This document shows, one piece after another, positions 1 to 9,875 of a DNA stretch of 47,326 nt. The stretch covers positions 1 through 47,326 of the forward strand of contig CANQCN010000007.1 of NCBI GenBank assembly GCA_947589685.1, read 5' to 3'. The position numbers were made by a program, and so were the translations under genes. This DNA is from an uncultured Clostridia bacterium. GTDB lineage: Bacteria > Bacillota > Clostridia > Christensenellales > CAG-314. The number at the start of each line of letters is the position of its first letter. The first letter of the stretch is position 1. The notes beneath the pieces were generated by a model. It ran no database searches, was not told the origin of the DNA, and was given only the letters and a program-made list of their open reading frames with translations.

Positions 1-170
1 AAGTCAAACGGCTTGAGTGTTTTGAATAAATACTTGCAAATATGCAGAAGGGCCGCCGCTTAACGCGACAGCCCCCTCGTTTTTACTGTGGAAATTTTAC
101 GCGGCGCGTAATGTGAACACATCGGCGCACAAATCAATGTGTGATGAGCGATAACGTTAATCAAACCGAC

Positions 171-204
171 AAAAAAATTCAAGGCGCTCGGTATACCGAG
201 CGCC
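171..204 (-). terminator. Intrinsic terminator after the giant lipoprotein gene
   Basis: Perfect 22-nt palindrome GGCGCTCGGTATACCGAGCGCC (183-204); on the minus strand it is followed closely by a T7 tract (171-177 A on plus). Confidence 0.85.
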
Positions 205-234
205 CGAATAATTAAATAGAATTTGCCGTAAGGT

Positions 235-3200
235 TTATGCTCCTAAATTGGAGAACGTAATTGCTTTCAACGCCACAAACTTGTTACCTGTAGCTGTAAC
301 TTTAACATGGAAAGTAAATTTGAAGTAACAATTATCCCATGTTCCGTCAGCGTTAATAAACGAGTACGTTGTATTTGCAGAAATATCAACGGTCTTTGTA
401 TAAACAGCTGTTGCTCCTTCCTCAGTAGGAAGTTTTGTGAATACTTCGAACGTCACGGAAGCTGTAATAGATTCAGCTGCGCCTATTCCCAAGCCAACCG
501 CTTTGACGCTACCTGTATATACGGTTGTACTGTAAACAACTCTGTCTGCTTCCAAAGGAGATGTAGTGCTTGACGCTTTGCCACCGATTCTCCAAGGATT
601 CATCGATATATTACCTTGTCCACTCCATGTGACTCCGTTTACAGTAACTTCGCCACTCTTGTCATAATAGTTATTAGTACCTTTGTTTGCGGTCAAAGTT
701 GTGTCCAACTTGTAGAGTTCCACAAGTCCTTCGAGCGTGACTGATACATTGACTGTGGCAACGCCTTTGCCGCTATCACCGGCAACGCCAACATATTTGC
801 CTTCGCCGTTGGGTTCACATTCGACATCGCAAATAGTCACCGAAACAAGTTTGAAGTTCGGCTTCAACTCTACCGTCACGATAATTTGTTCGCCGTTTCG
901 AATCGTTGTTTTGTCGGCTGTTACGGTTGCGCCCTCACAATCTATGTCTACTGTGTGTTCTGTCTCATCACGTTCAATCACTTTTACGATATGAGAGCCT
1001 GCACTACTTGAACTATCTTTGGCAGTTTCAATAGTTACGCCGTTGTTGTAAAAGTTTTCCAAAACTCCGTAAACCTTTACCTTGTCGCCGATGAAAGGAT
1101 GTTCGTCACATGCAGCCCAAAATACCGTAATCGTGCTTGCGGGGTTACCCTTTACGTCTGTAATAAGAAATTGATAATCGCCTTTGGAAATTGATACAGA
1201 ACCGATAACGTAACCTTCAATCCATACAGAGTAATCTGCATAAATTCCACCCCAAGAGGTGTTGCTTGCTTCACGGAGACCATTGCCCAATTCAATGGCT
1301 TGCGCCACAGTAAGGGGAGCATTTTCCGTTCCGTGGTTTTCCGGTGTGGGTTCCGGATCGGGTGTGGGATCAACATCACCGCCACCATCGCTTTCAGTCG
1401 ACGCAAAGGTAATCGACTTGAGTTGAACGTATTGGTTGCTACTACTACCGCAAGTCACATTGACAGTAAGCTTGTAGAAACAATCTTTCCAAGTTCCGCT
1501 TTCGGGCGTTACTTCGATAGTTTGGTTTTTAACAACACTCAACGTCTTGGTTGCGATCGGAGCAGCCCCTGCTGCTGTCGGGTCGCTACTGTATACTTCT
1601 AACTTGGCACTATTGACCGTAGCTGTGATGCCGCCGATCTCAAAGATAACTTTTTTTACTTCACCGAAAATCGGAGAAATCGTTGCAAGAGATCTATCTA
1701 CTCTATCCAAATTCTTTCCGCCGATACGCCACGGGTTGATGTTAAAGTTTCCTTTACCTTGCCAAGTGACCTCGTTTACCATCATTGTATGAGTGTCGGC
1801 ATAGGCAGACGCGTATGAAATTTTGTTCTCGGCAAGAGTTGTATTGAGTTTGTAAATGACTCCTTCTGCCAATTCCGGCGCGGCTTTGAAAGTCACTTCG
1901 ACCTTTTGCGGACCGGCATTTGCACTAAACTTGTAACTGCCGTCTGCCTGACGGAATGCAAGTTGCCCGTTTACGATGATGGACGAAACAATATAACCAG
2001 CCTTGGCTTGAATATTGATCGTTACCATTTCGCCATAGACAATGCCCGTTGTTTTTGAAAGTGTTGCAGTGCCGTTTTCGGCAGGCGTGCAAGTTACTGT
2101 GGCATCATATTTTATGTTTGAACCATCCTCAACTTTTTCGACAAAGTAGGACGCCCATTGCTTGTTGCTATAATTTGCACCTATATCGTAAGACACACCG
2201 AGCTTGATTTTGTCGCCGGCTTTGAATTTTGTTTTTAATTCTTGGAATTTCTTGGGATTGGTGAAGGAATATTTTCCATCATCCGAACTCCAAGTAAACG
2301 CCTCTTCGCTGTCAGCCATTCCGTAAATTTGTATGTACTTGCCGGTTGCGGGGTCGTAGAGATATCCGTTGCCGTATTCGTCATCGGCATCTCCCGTGGG
2401 AGACCAAATGCCTTCAACAATGTAGATCTGTTTTCCGGCTTCGGGAGCTGTTTGCAACTCCTCGATGGTTTTCTGTTCTGCTGTCGGTTTTTCAGTGCCG
2501 GGAGTTGTGCTTCCGCCGGGGGTCGTTCCACCGGGTTCTGTGCTGCCTTGCGATCCACCGGGGGTCGTGCCACCGGGGGTCGTACCACCAGGGGTCGTTC
2601 CACCGCTTGCTCCATAGAACTCTATCTTGTCGAGCATTGCACGTCCGTCAAAGCCTGTGCTTGTGGGTTCGTCAACGTCTATCGTGGAAAGAGTAACGGT
2701 CTTGTTGGTCGTTGTATCAACGGCTATAGCGTCATATTCTCCTTTGTCGGAGTCTTTGGTAAGATCGTAACGAATGCCGTTGATAACGATAACGGTGCTG
2801 TATGTTTTGTACTTAGCGATATAGATCTTTACATAATTTACGTCATTACCGACCTTGAAAGTTAAGGAAGCCGTAAGTTTGCTTGTTCCGAGTTTCAAAC
2901 AGCTGTTGCCCATTTTGTCACGAGCATCTTTGTAAATCTTGGAACAATTTTCTATCGTAAGCGTGTAACTTCCGGATGTGAACGTTTCACTCTCGCCGTC
3001 TGTGATACCGGCACCGTCAAAATGCGCCGCTTCGCCCTTGTCGCCAAAATCGAACGTAGCCACAACAGGGGCGTCGCCCGTGTCAACAGTGGTCGTTGCC
3101 TTGTGATCCGTTGTGCACTTGTCTTTGCACACATCCTCGGTGCAGTCAGCATTTTTGCACTTTCCGCAGATGGGGCATGCGCTTTCACATTTGGCGCCGT

Positions 3201-4650
3201 GTTCCGGATCCACATCACCGCCTTGACCGGGATCGGGTGTGGTAGCTTCGCTTGCAGCAACGATCTCACCCAACAAAGCGGGATAGTTGTCGGCATCGAA
3301 TCTGGCGAGTCCGGAAAGGTCTACATTTGCGCCGTAGTTGCCAAGGTAGAATTTGTACGTCTTTTGACTGCTGTCTACCAATTCTGTGGTAAAGCACTTG
3401 GTCGTTTCATCGTACGTCCAAACGGTTGTGGCTGTGTCCGTAATGGACAGACTGCTCTTGGAGGCGTCACCGTCGCGAGGACCGAGAGTCAAATACTGAC
3501 CGCTGCTCTTGACCTTGATGTAGTAGCCGCCACCGTCGTGAGCTTCCAAAACCACTACCGCTGCGTCGTCCTTGTTGTCAGAGGTAGCATAATAGTAGTT
3601 GTTGAAACCGCCCATAACACCGGTAAAGAAGTACCAGGTGCTACCTTGAGTGTTGTACATACCAAGGTAGTAGTCGGTGTCGGTTTTGGGCTCTGTTACT
3701 TGCTTGATACCGTACTTGGAACCTTCGTCAACACTGCCGCCGCCACCTTGTTCGGTAGTTGCAACAAAATGAATGGGAAAGTTTTTGCCGTTGTCGATGA
3801 AGTCGATCTTGGAAGCGCCAATAGCCTCTCTGTAAAGCTCTGTGGTATCGTTCTTGTAGTTTACACCCAAGAAGTACGTTGTACCGTCAAGGTCAACATA
3901 GAACGTTTTGTGCTGCGTATCCCAGGTGAGGGTGAGCAGGTCATCAGATGTGGAGGGAGTGCTGACTAAGCGCATATCTACATAGGTGCCGCTCTTGTAG
4001 ACTTCGAGATACTTGCCGTTGACTTGAATTGTGTAGCTACCGTTATCTACGGTAATTGTGAAAACATCAGCCTCGGCTTTGTCTTCGGTTATTGAAATGA
4101 AATAGCCGCCGTAAATTTCTCCTTTGGCATACCAGATCTTGTTGTTGGTTTCATCACGCATAAGGATCTTGTAGTTGCCCGTGGTGAGGGTGTCTACAAA
4201 ATCAAGCTCGGAGCTGTACTTGGGCACGATACGCTGAAGTTCAACCGTGTAGGGTTTGCCTTCGGCGTCCTTGTACTCTTTACCATCGGCGTCAACCAAA
4301 GTGCCCGTGAGGGTGTAGCTGAGATCCTCGGTAAGAGTTGTGCGATCGGGGATAGTTACCTGATAGAAGCCATTGCTGCTCATTTCGGAGGCAATGACAA
4401 CCTTGTCGGAACTGGACGTCCAGCGAACATATGCGTCCACCTCGCCGTCATCGGTGAGTGTGGTGATATGACCGATCAAGCTGAAGTTTTCTTCGGTGTT
4501 AGTCTTGTCGTTGCGGTGATACCTGCTCATTTCGGTATAAAGAGCTTGGATCGACTCGTCGGAAAGTCCCTTGTTGCAGGCAACAAGAACCAATCCGAAC
4601 ATTGCAACAGCCAGTACTACTGCAAGCAACAATGCAATTTTTTTCTTCAT
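235..4650 (-). CDS. Large multidomain surface lipoprotein with OB-fold-like domains, Cys-rich motif, PGGTT linker and a duplicated C-terminal domain
   Basis: 1471-aa ORF; lipoprotein signal MKKKIALLLAVVLAVAMFGLVLVAC; CESACPICGKCKNADCTEDVCKDKC motif; TTPGG repeat linker; two OB-like segments; two copies of a VTWxGxGNxxxNPWRIGGK domain. Confidence 0.85.
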   Translation of the reverse strand: MKKKIALLLAVVLAVAMFGLVLVACNKGLSDESIQALYTEMSRYHRNDKTNTEENFSLIGHITTLTDDGEVDAYVRWTSSSDKVVIASEMSSNGFYQVTIPDRTTLTEDLSYTLTGTLVDADGKEYKDAEGKPYTVELQRIVPKYSSELDFVDTLTTGNYKILMRDETNNKIWYAKGEIYGGYFISITEDKAEADVFTITVDNGSYTIQVNGKYLEVYKSGTYVDMRLVSTPSTSDDLLTLTWDTQHKTFYVDLDGTTYFLGVNYKNDTTELYREAIGASKIDFIDNGKNFPIHFVATTEQGGGGSVDEGSKYGIKQVTEPKTDTDYYLGMYNTQGSTWYFFTGVMGGFNNYYYATSDNKDDAAVVVLEAHDGGGYYIKVKSSGQYLTLGPRDGDASKSSLSITDTATTVWTYDETTKCFTTELVDSSQKTYKFYLGNYGANVDLSGLARFDADNYPALLGEIVAASEATTPDPGQGGDVDPEHGAKCESACPICGKCKNADCTEDVCKDKCTTDHKATTTVDTGDAPVVATFDFGDKGEAAHFDGAGITDGESETFTSGSYTLTIENCSKIYKDARDKMGNSCLKLGTSKLTASLTFKVGNDVNYVKIYIAKYKTYSTVIVINGIRYDLTKDSDKGEYDAIAVDTTTNKTVTLSTIDVDEPTSTGFDGRAMLDKIEFYGASGGTTPGGTTPGGTTPGGSQGSTEPGGTTPGGSTTPGTEKPTAEQKTIEELQTAPEAGKQIYIVEGIWSPTGDADDEYGNGYLYDPATGKYIQIYGMADSEEAFTWSSDDGKYSFTNPKKFQELKTKFKAGDKIKLGVSYDIGANYSNKQWASYFVEKVEDGSNIKYDATVTCTPAENGTATLSKTTGIVYGEMVTINIQAKAGYIVSSIIVNGQLAFRQADGSYKFSANAGPQKVEVTFKAAPELAEGVIYKLNTTLAENKISYASAYADTHTMMVNEVTWQGKGNFNINPWRIGGKNLDRVDRSLATISPIFGEVKKVIFEIGGITATVNSAKLEVYSSDPTAAGAAPIATKTLSVVKNQTIEVTPESGTWKDCFYKLTVNVTCGSSSNQYVQLKSITFASTESDGGGDVDPTPDPEPTPENHGTENAPLTVAQAIELGNGLREASNTSWGGIYADYSVWIEGYVIGSVSISKGDYQFLITDVKGNPASTITVFWAACDEHPFIGDKVKVYGVLENFYNNGVTIETAKDSSSSAGSHIVKVIERDETEHTVDIDCEGATVTADKTTIRNGEQIIVTVELKPNFKLVSVTICDVECEPNGEGKYVGVAGDSGKGVATVNVSVTLEGLVELYKLDTTLTANKGTNNYYDKSGEVTVNGVTWSGQGNISMNPWRIGGKASSTTSPLEADRVVYSTTVYTGSVKAVGLGIGAAESITASVTFEVFTKLPTEEGATAVYTKTVDISANTTYSFINADGTWDNCYFKFTFHVKVTATGNKFVALKAITFSNLGA
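2505..2605 (-). repeat. Degenerate 15-bp in-frame tandem repeat encoding a (GGTTP)n linker
   Basis: Units such as ccaccgggggtcgtg recur on the plus strand; protein reads GGTTPGGTTPGGTTPGGSQGSTEPGGTTPGG. Confidence 0.8.
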
Positions 4651-4699
4651 AATTTTCTCCTTTTTTTATTTTTTAGCATTTTACGCTTTTTATACTTTG

Positions 4700-6142
4700 T
4701 TACGCTTGAATGATCAAGTCGTTGTAGTCAACAACACGGAGCTGGTACTCGTTGTGACCGTCGTAGTTGTACCAATCCACAATGCCGATGACTGTTATCG
4801 TTTTGCCGGCAAATTCGGATGCGGTAACAAGCTCGCTACGTTGAGTTTCTTCGTTCCATTTGAACAACACTTCGGTGCGGACGGTGATATCTTTGCCACT
4901 GCTGTCCTTGCAGTAAAGCGTGAATGCGTCCTTGCTGGTGCCGGAGGCTGTTGTGTAGGAGCGATCTACAATGAGATCTACCATTTTGACTTGAGTGCCT
5001 ACCAACAAGGTGTGCAGCGGGTAGGTCTTGGGAACAGACACCACATCGCCTTCCACCGAGTGATCGACAACATCTACCGTTTTGTTGCTAAAGAATTGGT
5101 CTATCGTCAGAAGTGTCGGTTCGATCGTGTGCTTTTCGTTGTCTAACAGCTTGGTGTTGCTCGGATCATCGAGATTGATGCTGTTGAAGGACAATCCGGA
5201 AACCTGCCACGTGCCGTTGAAATCTTGCGCGGTGCCTACCACGCGAACGTGGCTGCCCACGGCAATTGCCTTTTTGATATCCGAGGCGGAGCCGTTGTAG
5301 AACACGTTGATGCCGTACCAAATGCCGTCCTCTTCGTCCAATGCCTGGATGTAGCTGGTGATGCCGCCACTGGAGCTACCGTAGCTTGCGGTGACATATC
5401 CCTCGAAGGCGACCTTGACAAGATCGTACAGCTCAAAGTTGGTGCGGAGTTCCTTGATGGTGATCTCCTGCGCTTGACCGTAGTAGTAGTTTTCGTCCTT
5501 GACGCCGGAGTGGACAATGAGCTTTGCACGCATTGCCTGATCTACTGCCGCAAGGCAGACCTCACCATAGCGGTTTTCGCTGACGGAGGAGCCGAAGCCC
5601 AAGCCTACTTGGAGCAATTCCAGATTGAGGTTGCGCCAATCGGAATTGGCGTCGGGTTTGTACCACACCCAAGCGGTAGTTCTGCCGTAGCTGTCGTTGT
5701 CCCACTTGTCGGAGTCGGACTCGACAAGCACCTTGCCGCCGTTGTTGATGGCGTCCTGGAGGGTCTTTTTGGTAAAGTTGGACGCGACCTTGCCGTAAGG
5801 CTCTACCTGACCGGTGGATTCGGGCGTGTTGACCGCAAGGTAACGCGCTTTGAGCACGCCCTCTGGGTGAGTTTCGGTGACGGGCACGTTGAAGTGCGTT
5901 GTGTCGCCGTCGATGTACATACGTATAAGCTCATTGCCGCCGGGAGCTGTCTTTTTGGTGGTGGAATTTTCGTCCAGTTTGAGTTGAGAAACGTAGTCCA
6001 CAATTTCGTACTCGGCGCCGCATTCGGTGCAAACGCCGTTTATCCATTTATGCTCGTGGTCGTCCTTTTGGCATGCCGCAAATATCCCGAAGCATACGCC
6101 GAATACCAACAAAATAACCAATAATTTTGCTGTTTTTTTCAT
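4700..6142 (-). CDS. Lipoprotein with thermonuclease (SNase-like) domain followed by OB-fold-like segments
   Basis: Lipobox FAAC; SNase motifs IDGDTTHF, ARYLAVNTPE, DSYGRTTAWVW, NLELLQVGLG; downstream EGYVTAS... and ITVIGIVDWYN segments resemble OB folds. Confidence 0.85.
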   Translation of the reverse strand: MKKTAKLLVILLVFGVCFGIFAACQKDDHEHKWINGVCTECGAEYEIVDYVSQLKLDENSTTKKTAPGGNELIRMYIDGDTTHFNVPVTETHPEGVLKARYLAVNTPESTGQVEPYGKVASNFTKKTLQDAINNGGKVLVESDSDKWDNDSYGRTTAWVWYKPDANSDWRNLNLELLQVGLGFGSSVSENRYGEVCLAAVDQAMRAKLIVHSGVKDENYYYGQAQEITIKELRTNFELYDLVKVAFEGYVTASYGSSSGGITSYIQALDEEDGIWYGINVFYNGSASDIKKAIAVGSHVRVVGTAQDFNGTWQVSGLSFNSINLDDPSNTKLLDNEKHTIEPTLLTIDQFFSNKTVDVVDHSVEGDVVSVPKTYPLHTLLVGTQVKMVDLIVDRSYTTASGTSKDAFTLYCKDSSGKDITVRTEVLFKWNEETQRSELVTASEFAGKTITVIGIVDWYNYDGHNEYQLRVVDYNDLIIQA

Positions 6143-6160
6143 TTTTTTAACCTCTGAATA

Positions 6161-7627
6161 CTAATACTCGCATTTTGCAAGAGCGTCTTTGAACTTTTCA
6201 ATGATGCCCTGTCTGATTTCGTCCGCGCTGTTGCCCTTGACGGTAACGCAGCTGTTGAGCAATGCGTCCATTTGGTCACGAGCCTCGGAAGAACCGTAGA
6301 AAGCGGGAGATACAAACAAAGCGTCCTTGTACTCCAAGCACAGCTTGGCAGCCATACCAGCCATATTGTCCTTGGTGTCGGCGGTGTCGAGTTTGTCTTT
6401 GTAGCCGGAGAGCTGTTGCACCGATTGAATTACGGGCAGATAGCCTGCCTCCAAGCCGTAGCGAGCCTCAAACTCCGCATTGGTGATAAGGTACTTGGCA
6501 AGCAGCCAGCTCGCCACCACTTCCTGGGGGTTGTCGGAGTTGAACAAGCATACGCTCGGTCCTTGGGAAATGACCTTGGACTCGGAAATGGGGGTATTTG
6601 CCGCTTTTTGGGGTATGAGGGATACGCCAACATCAAAGTTTGCACTTGCGGCAGGAACTTGTTTTGCAGCGCCTGCAGAGGAGCCGATGGAAATGTAGGA
6701 CTTTTTGCCTTGGTCGCTACTTGCGGACGTAAAATACGAGCTGGTGTAGGTGCCGCTCAGCAACTGTCTGGTGGTGAACCAGTTGTTTTGATACCATCTT
6801 CTGAGCGTTGTCAGAATGTTGTAGTTTTCTTCGTTGTCAAACAAATAGTGAGGAGCCGTAGCCTTGGTGTAGCCCGTTTCGAATTGCTCGAACAAGGTGA
6901 TGAGCCAGTTTGCGCCGGAGTCTACTCCCAACGGGGTGGATTTGGGATCCTTGTCCTTGATGAAGGCAAGCGCATACTCCATACTGGTGTGGTCGGAGGT
7001 TTCAAGACCTTCCTTGTCGTCGGACGCGAACCAGTGATCGGGCACGGGAAGCTGCCAAGAATCGAAGGACGTCTTGTTGTAGTACATCAATTCGGTGGAC
7101 TTGGCAAAGGGGATCATATACATCTTGTCGTCGCCGAAGGATCTGCCCTCGTTGTAGTAGGTCTGGATAAAGTCGGCTTTTTGCTCGTCGGTCAAGCCCA
7201 GCCTTTCCGTTGTGCCGTCGGCGCGGGTAACTTCGATGTCGCTGTCGATCAGACTATCCAGCACCACCACCGCTTTGGAACGGTTGTACAGAGCCACGTG
7301 GTCGGAGTAGCAAAACGCAAGGTTGGGTGCTTGGTTGTTGCCCAATTGCGTCTTGATGACGTCACGGTTGCTGTCGTAGTCGCCGCCGCGTTGGTGATCG
7401 ACGGTTATGTTGGGATACATTTCCTTGAATTTGGCAAGAAACTCATCCAAAATGTTGCCGTAGCTCTGGCCCATACTCGACATAAATGTGATGGTGACAG
7501 CGCTGCCGTCGTAACCCCCTTCGGGAATCACAAAATCGGCTTTGCGCTTTTTGGTGCAAGCGGCAAATACGAACAATGCCGATACGACCAAAAGCACAGC
7601 AAGAATAACTGCAATAAATTTTTTCAT
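6161..7627 (-). CDS. Extracellular solute-binding lipoprotein of a sugar-type (CUT1) ABC transporter
   Basis: Lipobox FAACTKK; fold signature VTITFMSSMGQSYGNILDEFLAKFKEMYPNITV; adjacent to MalF/MalG-type permeases. Confidence 0.9.
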   Translation of the reverse strand: MKKFIAVILAVLLVVSALFVFAACTKKRKADFVIPEGGYDGSAVTITFMSSMGQSYGNILDEFLAKFKEMYPNITVDHQRGGDYDSNRDVIKTQLGNNQAPNLAFCYSDHVALYNRSKAVVVLDSLIDSDIEVTRADGTTERLGLTDEQKADFIQTYYNEGRSFGDDKMYMIPFAKSTELMYYNKTSFDSWQLPVPDHWFASDDKEGLETSDHTSMEYALAFIKDKDPKSTPLGVDSGANWLITLFEQFETGYTKATAPHYLFDNEENYNILTTLRRWYQNNWFTTRQLLSGTYTSSYFTSASSDQGKKSYISIGSSAGAAKQVPAASANFDVGVSLIPQKAANTPISESKVISQGPSVCLFNSDNPQEVVASWLLAKYLITNAEFEARYGLEAGYLPVIQSVQQLSGYKDKLDTADTKDNMAGMAAKLCLEYKDALFVSPAFYGSSEARDQMDALLNSCVTVKGNSADEIRQGIIEKFKDALAKCEY

Positions 7628-7691
7628 AAAATTTCTCCTTTTTTGTTTTTAGTTGCAAAAGTGTTACTATATAAAACCGTACAAGACAGTT

Positions 7692-8858
7692 TTATCCTTT
7701 TAAGCCGCTGCGGCTGACTCCCTTCATAATGTACTTGCGCAGGAATATGAACACAAGGAACAAGGGAATAGATACCAAGGTGACCGCCGCCATCTGAACG
7801 GGATAGTTGATCTTGTCCTGATCGACGGAGCCATCGGGCAAATGGACAAAGAAGTCAGTGTCACGCAAACCGTTGGTAATGAGTTGGTGCAAGGAATCGT
7901 TGGCAACAAGGCGGGGCCAGATGTAGCTGTTCCAAGAACCCATCATTTTGAGAATGGTAATCGAAATGATCGTGGGCAATGCCAAGGGGATCATTACCTT
8001 CCACAGATATTTGAGGTCGCTTGTGCCGTCCACCTTGGCGGCGTAGTACAATTCGTCCGGTATCTGCAAAAAGTTTTGCCTCAACAAATAGATGTAGAAC
8101 ACGCTTACCAAGAAGGGTACGATAAGAGCCGTGTAGGTGTTTGCCCAACCGAAAAAGTTGGTGACCGTGCCATAGTTGGTGATGGTGAACAACTCGCCGG
8201 GGATCATCATCGTGGCGAGCAATGCCGCAAACAGCGCGTTTTTGCCGCGGAATTGCATACGTGCAAAGGCGAACGCCGCAAGTACGGTAATTACCAAAGA
8301 CAATATGGTAGAAACTATCCCAACGAACACGGTGTTGACAAACAGAGTGCCGAGATTTGCCGTTTTGAAGGCGTCGGCGTAGTTGCTCCACAAAATCGTT
8401 TGCGGAAAGAACGTGGGCGTGACGCGGCTGGCAAATTCGCCCTCCAAGGCGTACTCATCGTAGGACTTCAACGACGAAATGATCATCCAATAGAAGGGGA
8501 ACAGAACGCTGATAGCTACCACTATCAAAAAGATGTAAATAAGCACCTTGACAACGATCTTGACGACCTTTTGCACCTTTTTGACCGTTTCGATGTTGCG
8601 TTCTTTCATTACGCCCTTGCCAAGAGCCTTGGTGTCGCCGAGGGACTCCGTAGTGAGGGCAAAGCCGTCGTCGGTTTGCGTTTCGCCTTGAGCTACCGTT
8701 TGCGTTTGACGATCACGGCGAAAAGAAAAGTGTTTGCGACCCGTTGCACGCAAATAGAACAGATATACGATGTAGCAGAGTTCCAATAGGATAACTACGC
8801 CTAATATTACTCCAAGGGCGATCGCTCCGCCTTGGGATATAGAAAGTAAGCTTGTCAT
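7692..8858 (-). CDS. MalG-type ABC permease with an extra N-terminal segment
   Basis: EAA-like motif YYAAKVDGTSDLKYLWKVMIPLALPTI; 388 aa, longer than typical because of an N-terminal TM plus linker. Confidence 0.9.
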   Translation of the reverse strand: MTSLLSISQGGAIALGVILGVVILLELCYIVYLFYLRATGRKHFSFRRDRQTQTVAQGETQTDDGFALTTESLGDTKALGKGVMKERNIETVKKVQKVVKIVVKVLIYIFLIVVAISVLFPFYWMIISSLKSYDEYALEGEFASRVTPTFFPQTILWSNYADAFKTANLGTLFVNTVFVGIVSTILSLVITVLAAFAFARMQFRGKNALFAALLATMMIPGELFTITNYGTVTNFFGWANTYTALIVPFLVSVFYIYLLRQNFLQIPDELYYAAKVDGTSDLKYLWKVMIPLALPTIISITILKMMGSWNSYIWPRLVANDSLHQLITNGLRDTDFFVHLPDGSVDQDKINYPVQMAAVTLVSIPLFLVFIFLRKYIMKGVSRSGLKG

Positions 8859-8921
8859 ATACTCACCTCCGAAAAGCTGTCGTTGCAGCTGCTAACAAGA
8901 AATTTGTCATAGTAACGCTCC

Positions 8922-9872
8922 TTAATAGTGAACTCTCTTTTTGCTGACGTACATATTGAGCATTGTTACGGCGAAAATTATTATAAACAACAATATCGCG
9001 CCTGCGCTTGCTATGCCTTCTCGCGGAGAACCGCTCATCAGATTGTGGTTGATAAATCCAACCATAGTGTTGAGCGCGCCCTGCTTGTCGGGAGGTCCCA
9101 TATCTTCGGTAAACACACCTACGACGCTGCTGTACTCTTTGAAGCCGCCGATAAAGCCCGTGATCACTACATAGGCAAGCATCGGGCTGAGCATTGGGAC
9201 GGTGATGCGGAAAAATGTGCGCACACGACCGGTGCCGTCTACCTTGGCTGCGTCGTAGTACTGCTTGTTGACGCTTTGCAGTCCGCCCAACAAAATGAGG
9301 ATCTTGAAAGGCAACGCATTCCAAACAATGTACACTATCATTACGAACATATTTGCCCAATATGTAGACCCGGTGTTTACCCAGTTGACGGGTTCGATAC
9401 CGAATATGCCGATGATGTTGTTGATGATACCGGCAGTGCTTATATAAGGATTTTCTCCCCCGAAACCGGTACCGACCATGCTGAACATCGTGGAGAACAC
9501 GATACCTATCGCAATGGTGTTTGTTACATAGGGCAAAAAGTAAATTGTTTGCAGCAATCTGTTGAGCGCCTTGATGGAGTTGAGGCATACCGCGATCAGC
9601 AACGCCAAAAACGTCGAAATGGGAACCGTGATGACCGTGAGCAACAGAGTGTTTTTGAGACAGGTGAGAAACTCCGGATTGTTGACTACCTTTTCGAAGT
9701 TATGCACTCCCACGGAAAATTCCATCCCGCCGACGTCATCCATCAACGTATAGTCATCCAAAAAAGCTATACGCACGGTGTTGATTATCGGCCAGACTGT
9801 AAATACCAACGTCAATATAATAACGGGCAACAAATACAGCCAAGCTTTCCATTGTTTTTTGCCATCTACCAT
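8922..9872 (-). CDS. MalF-type ABC permease
   Basis: EAA motif YYDAAKVDGTGRVRTFFRITVPMLSP; six-TM architecture; operon context. Confidence 0.9.
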   Translation of the reverse strand: MVDGKKQWKAWLYLLPVIILTLVFTVWPIINTVRIAFLDDYTLMDDVGGMEFSVGVHNFEKVVNNPEFLTCLKNTLLLTVITVPISTFLALLIAVCLNSIKALNRLLQTIYFLPYVTNTIAIGIVFSTMFSMVGTGFGGENPYISTAGIINNIIGIFGIEPVNWVNTGSTYWANMFVMIVYIVWNALPFKILILLGGLQSVNKQYYDAAKVDGTGRVRTFFRITVPMLSPMLAYVVITGFIGGFKEYSSVVGVFTEDMGPPDKQGALNTMVGFINHNLMSGSPREGIASAGAILLFIIIFAVTMLNMYVSKKRVHY

Positions 9873-9875
9873 GAA

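Noticed and set aside
2505-2605. Tandem repeat as a mobile or regulatory repeat
   Set aside because: It is in frame and simply encodes a Gly/Thr/Pro-rich linker.
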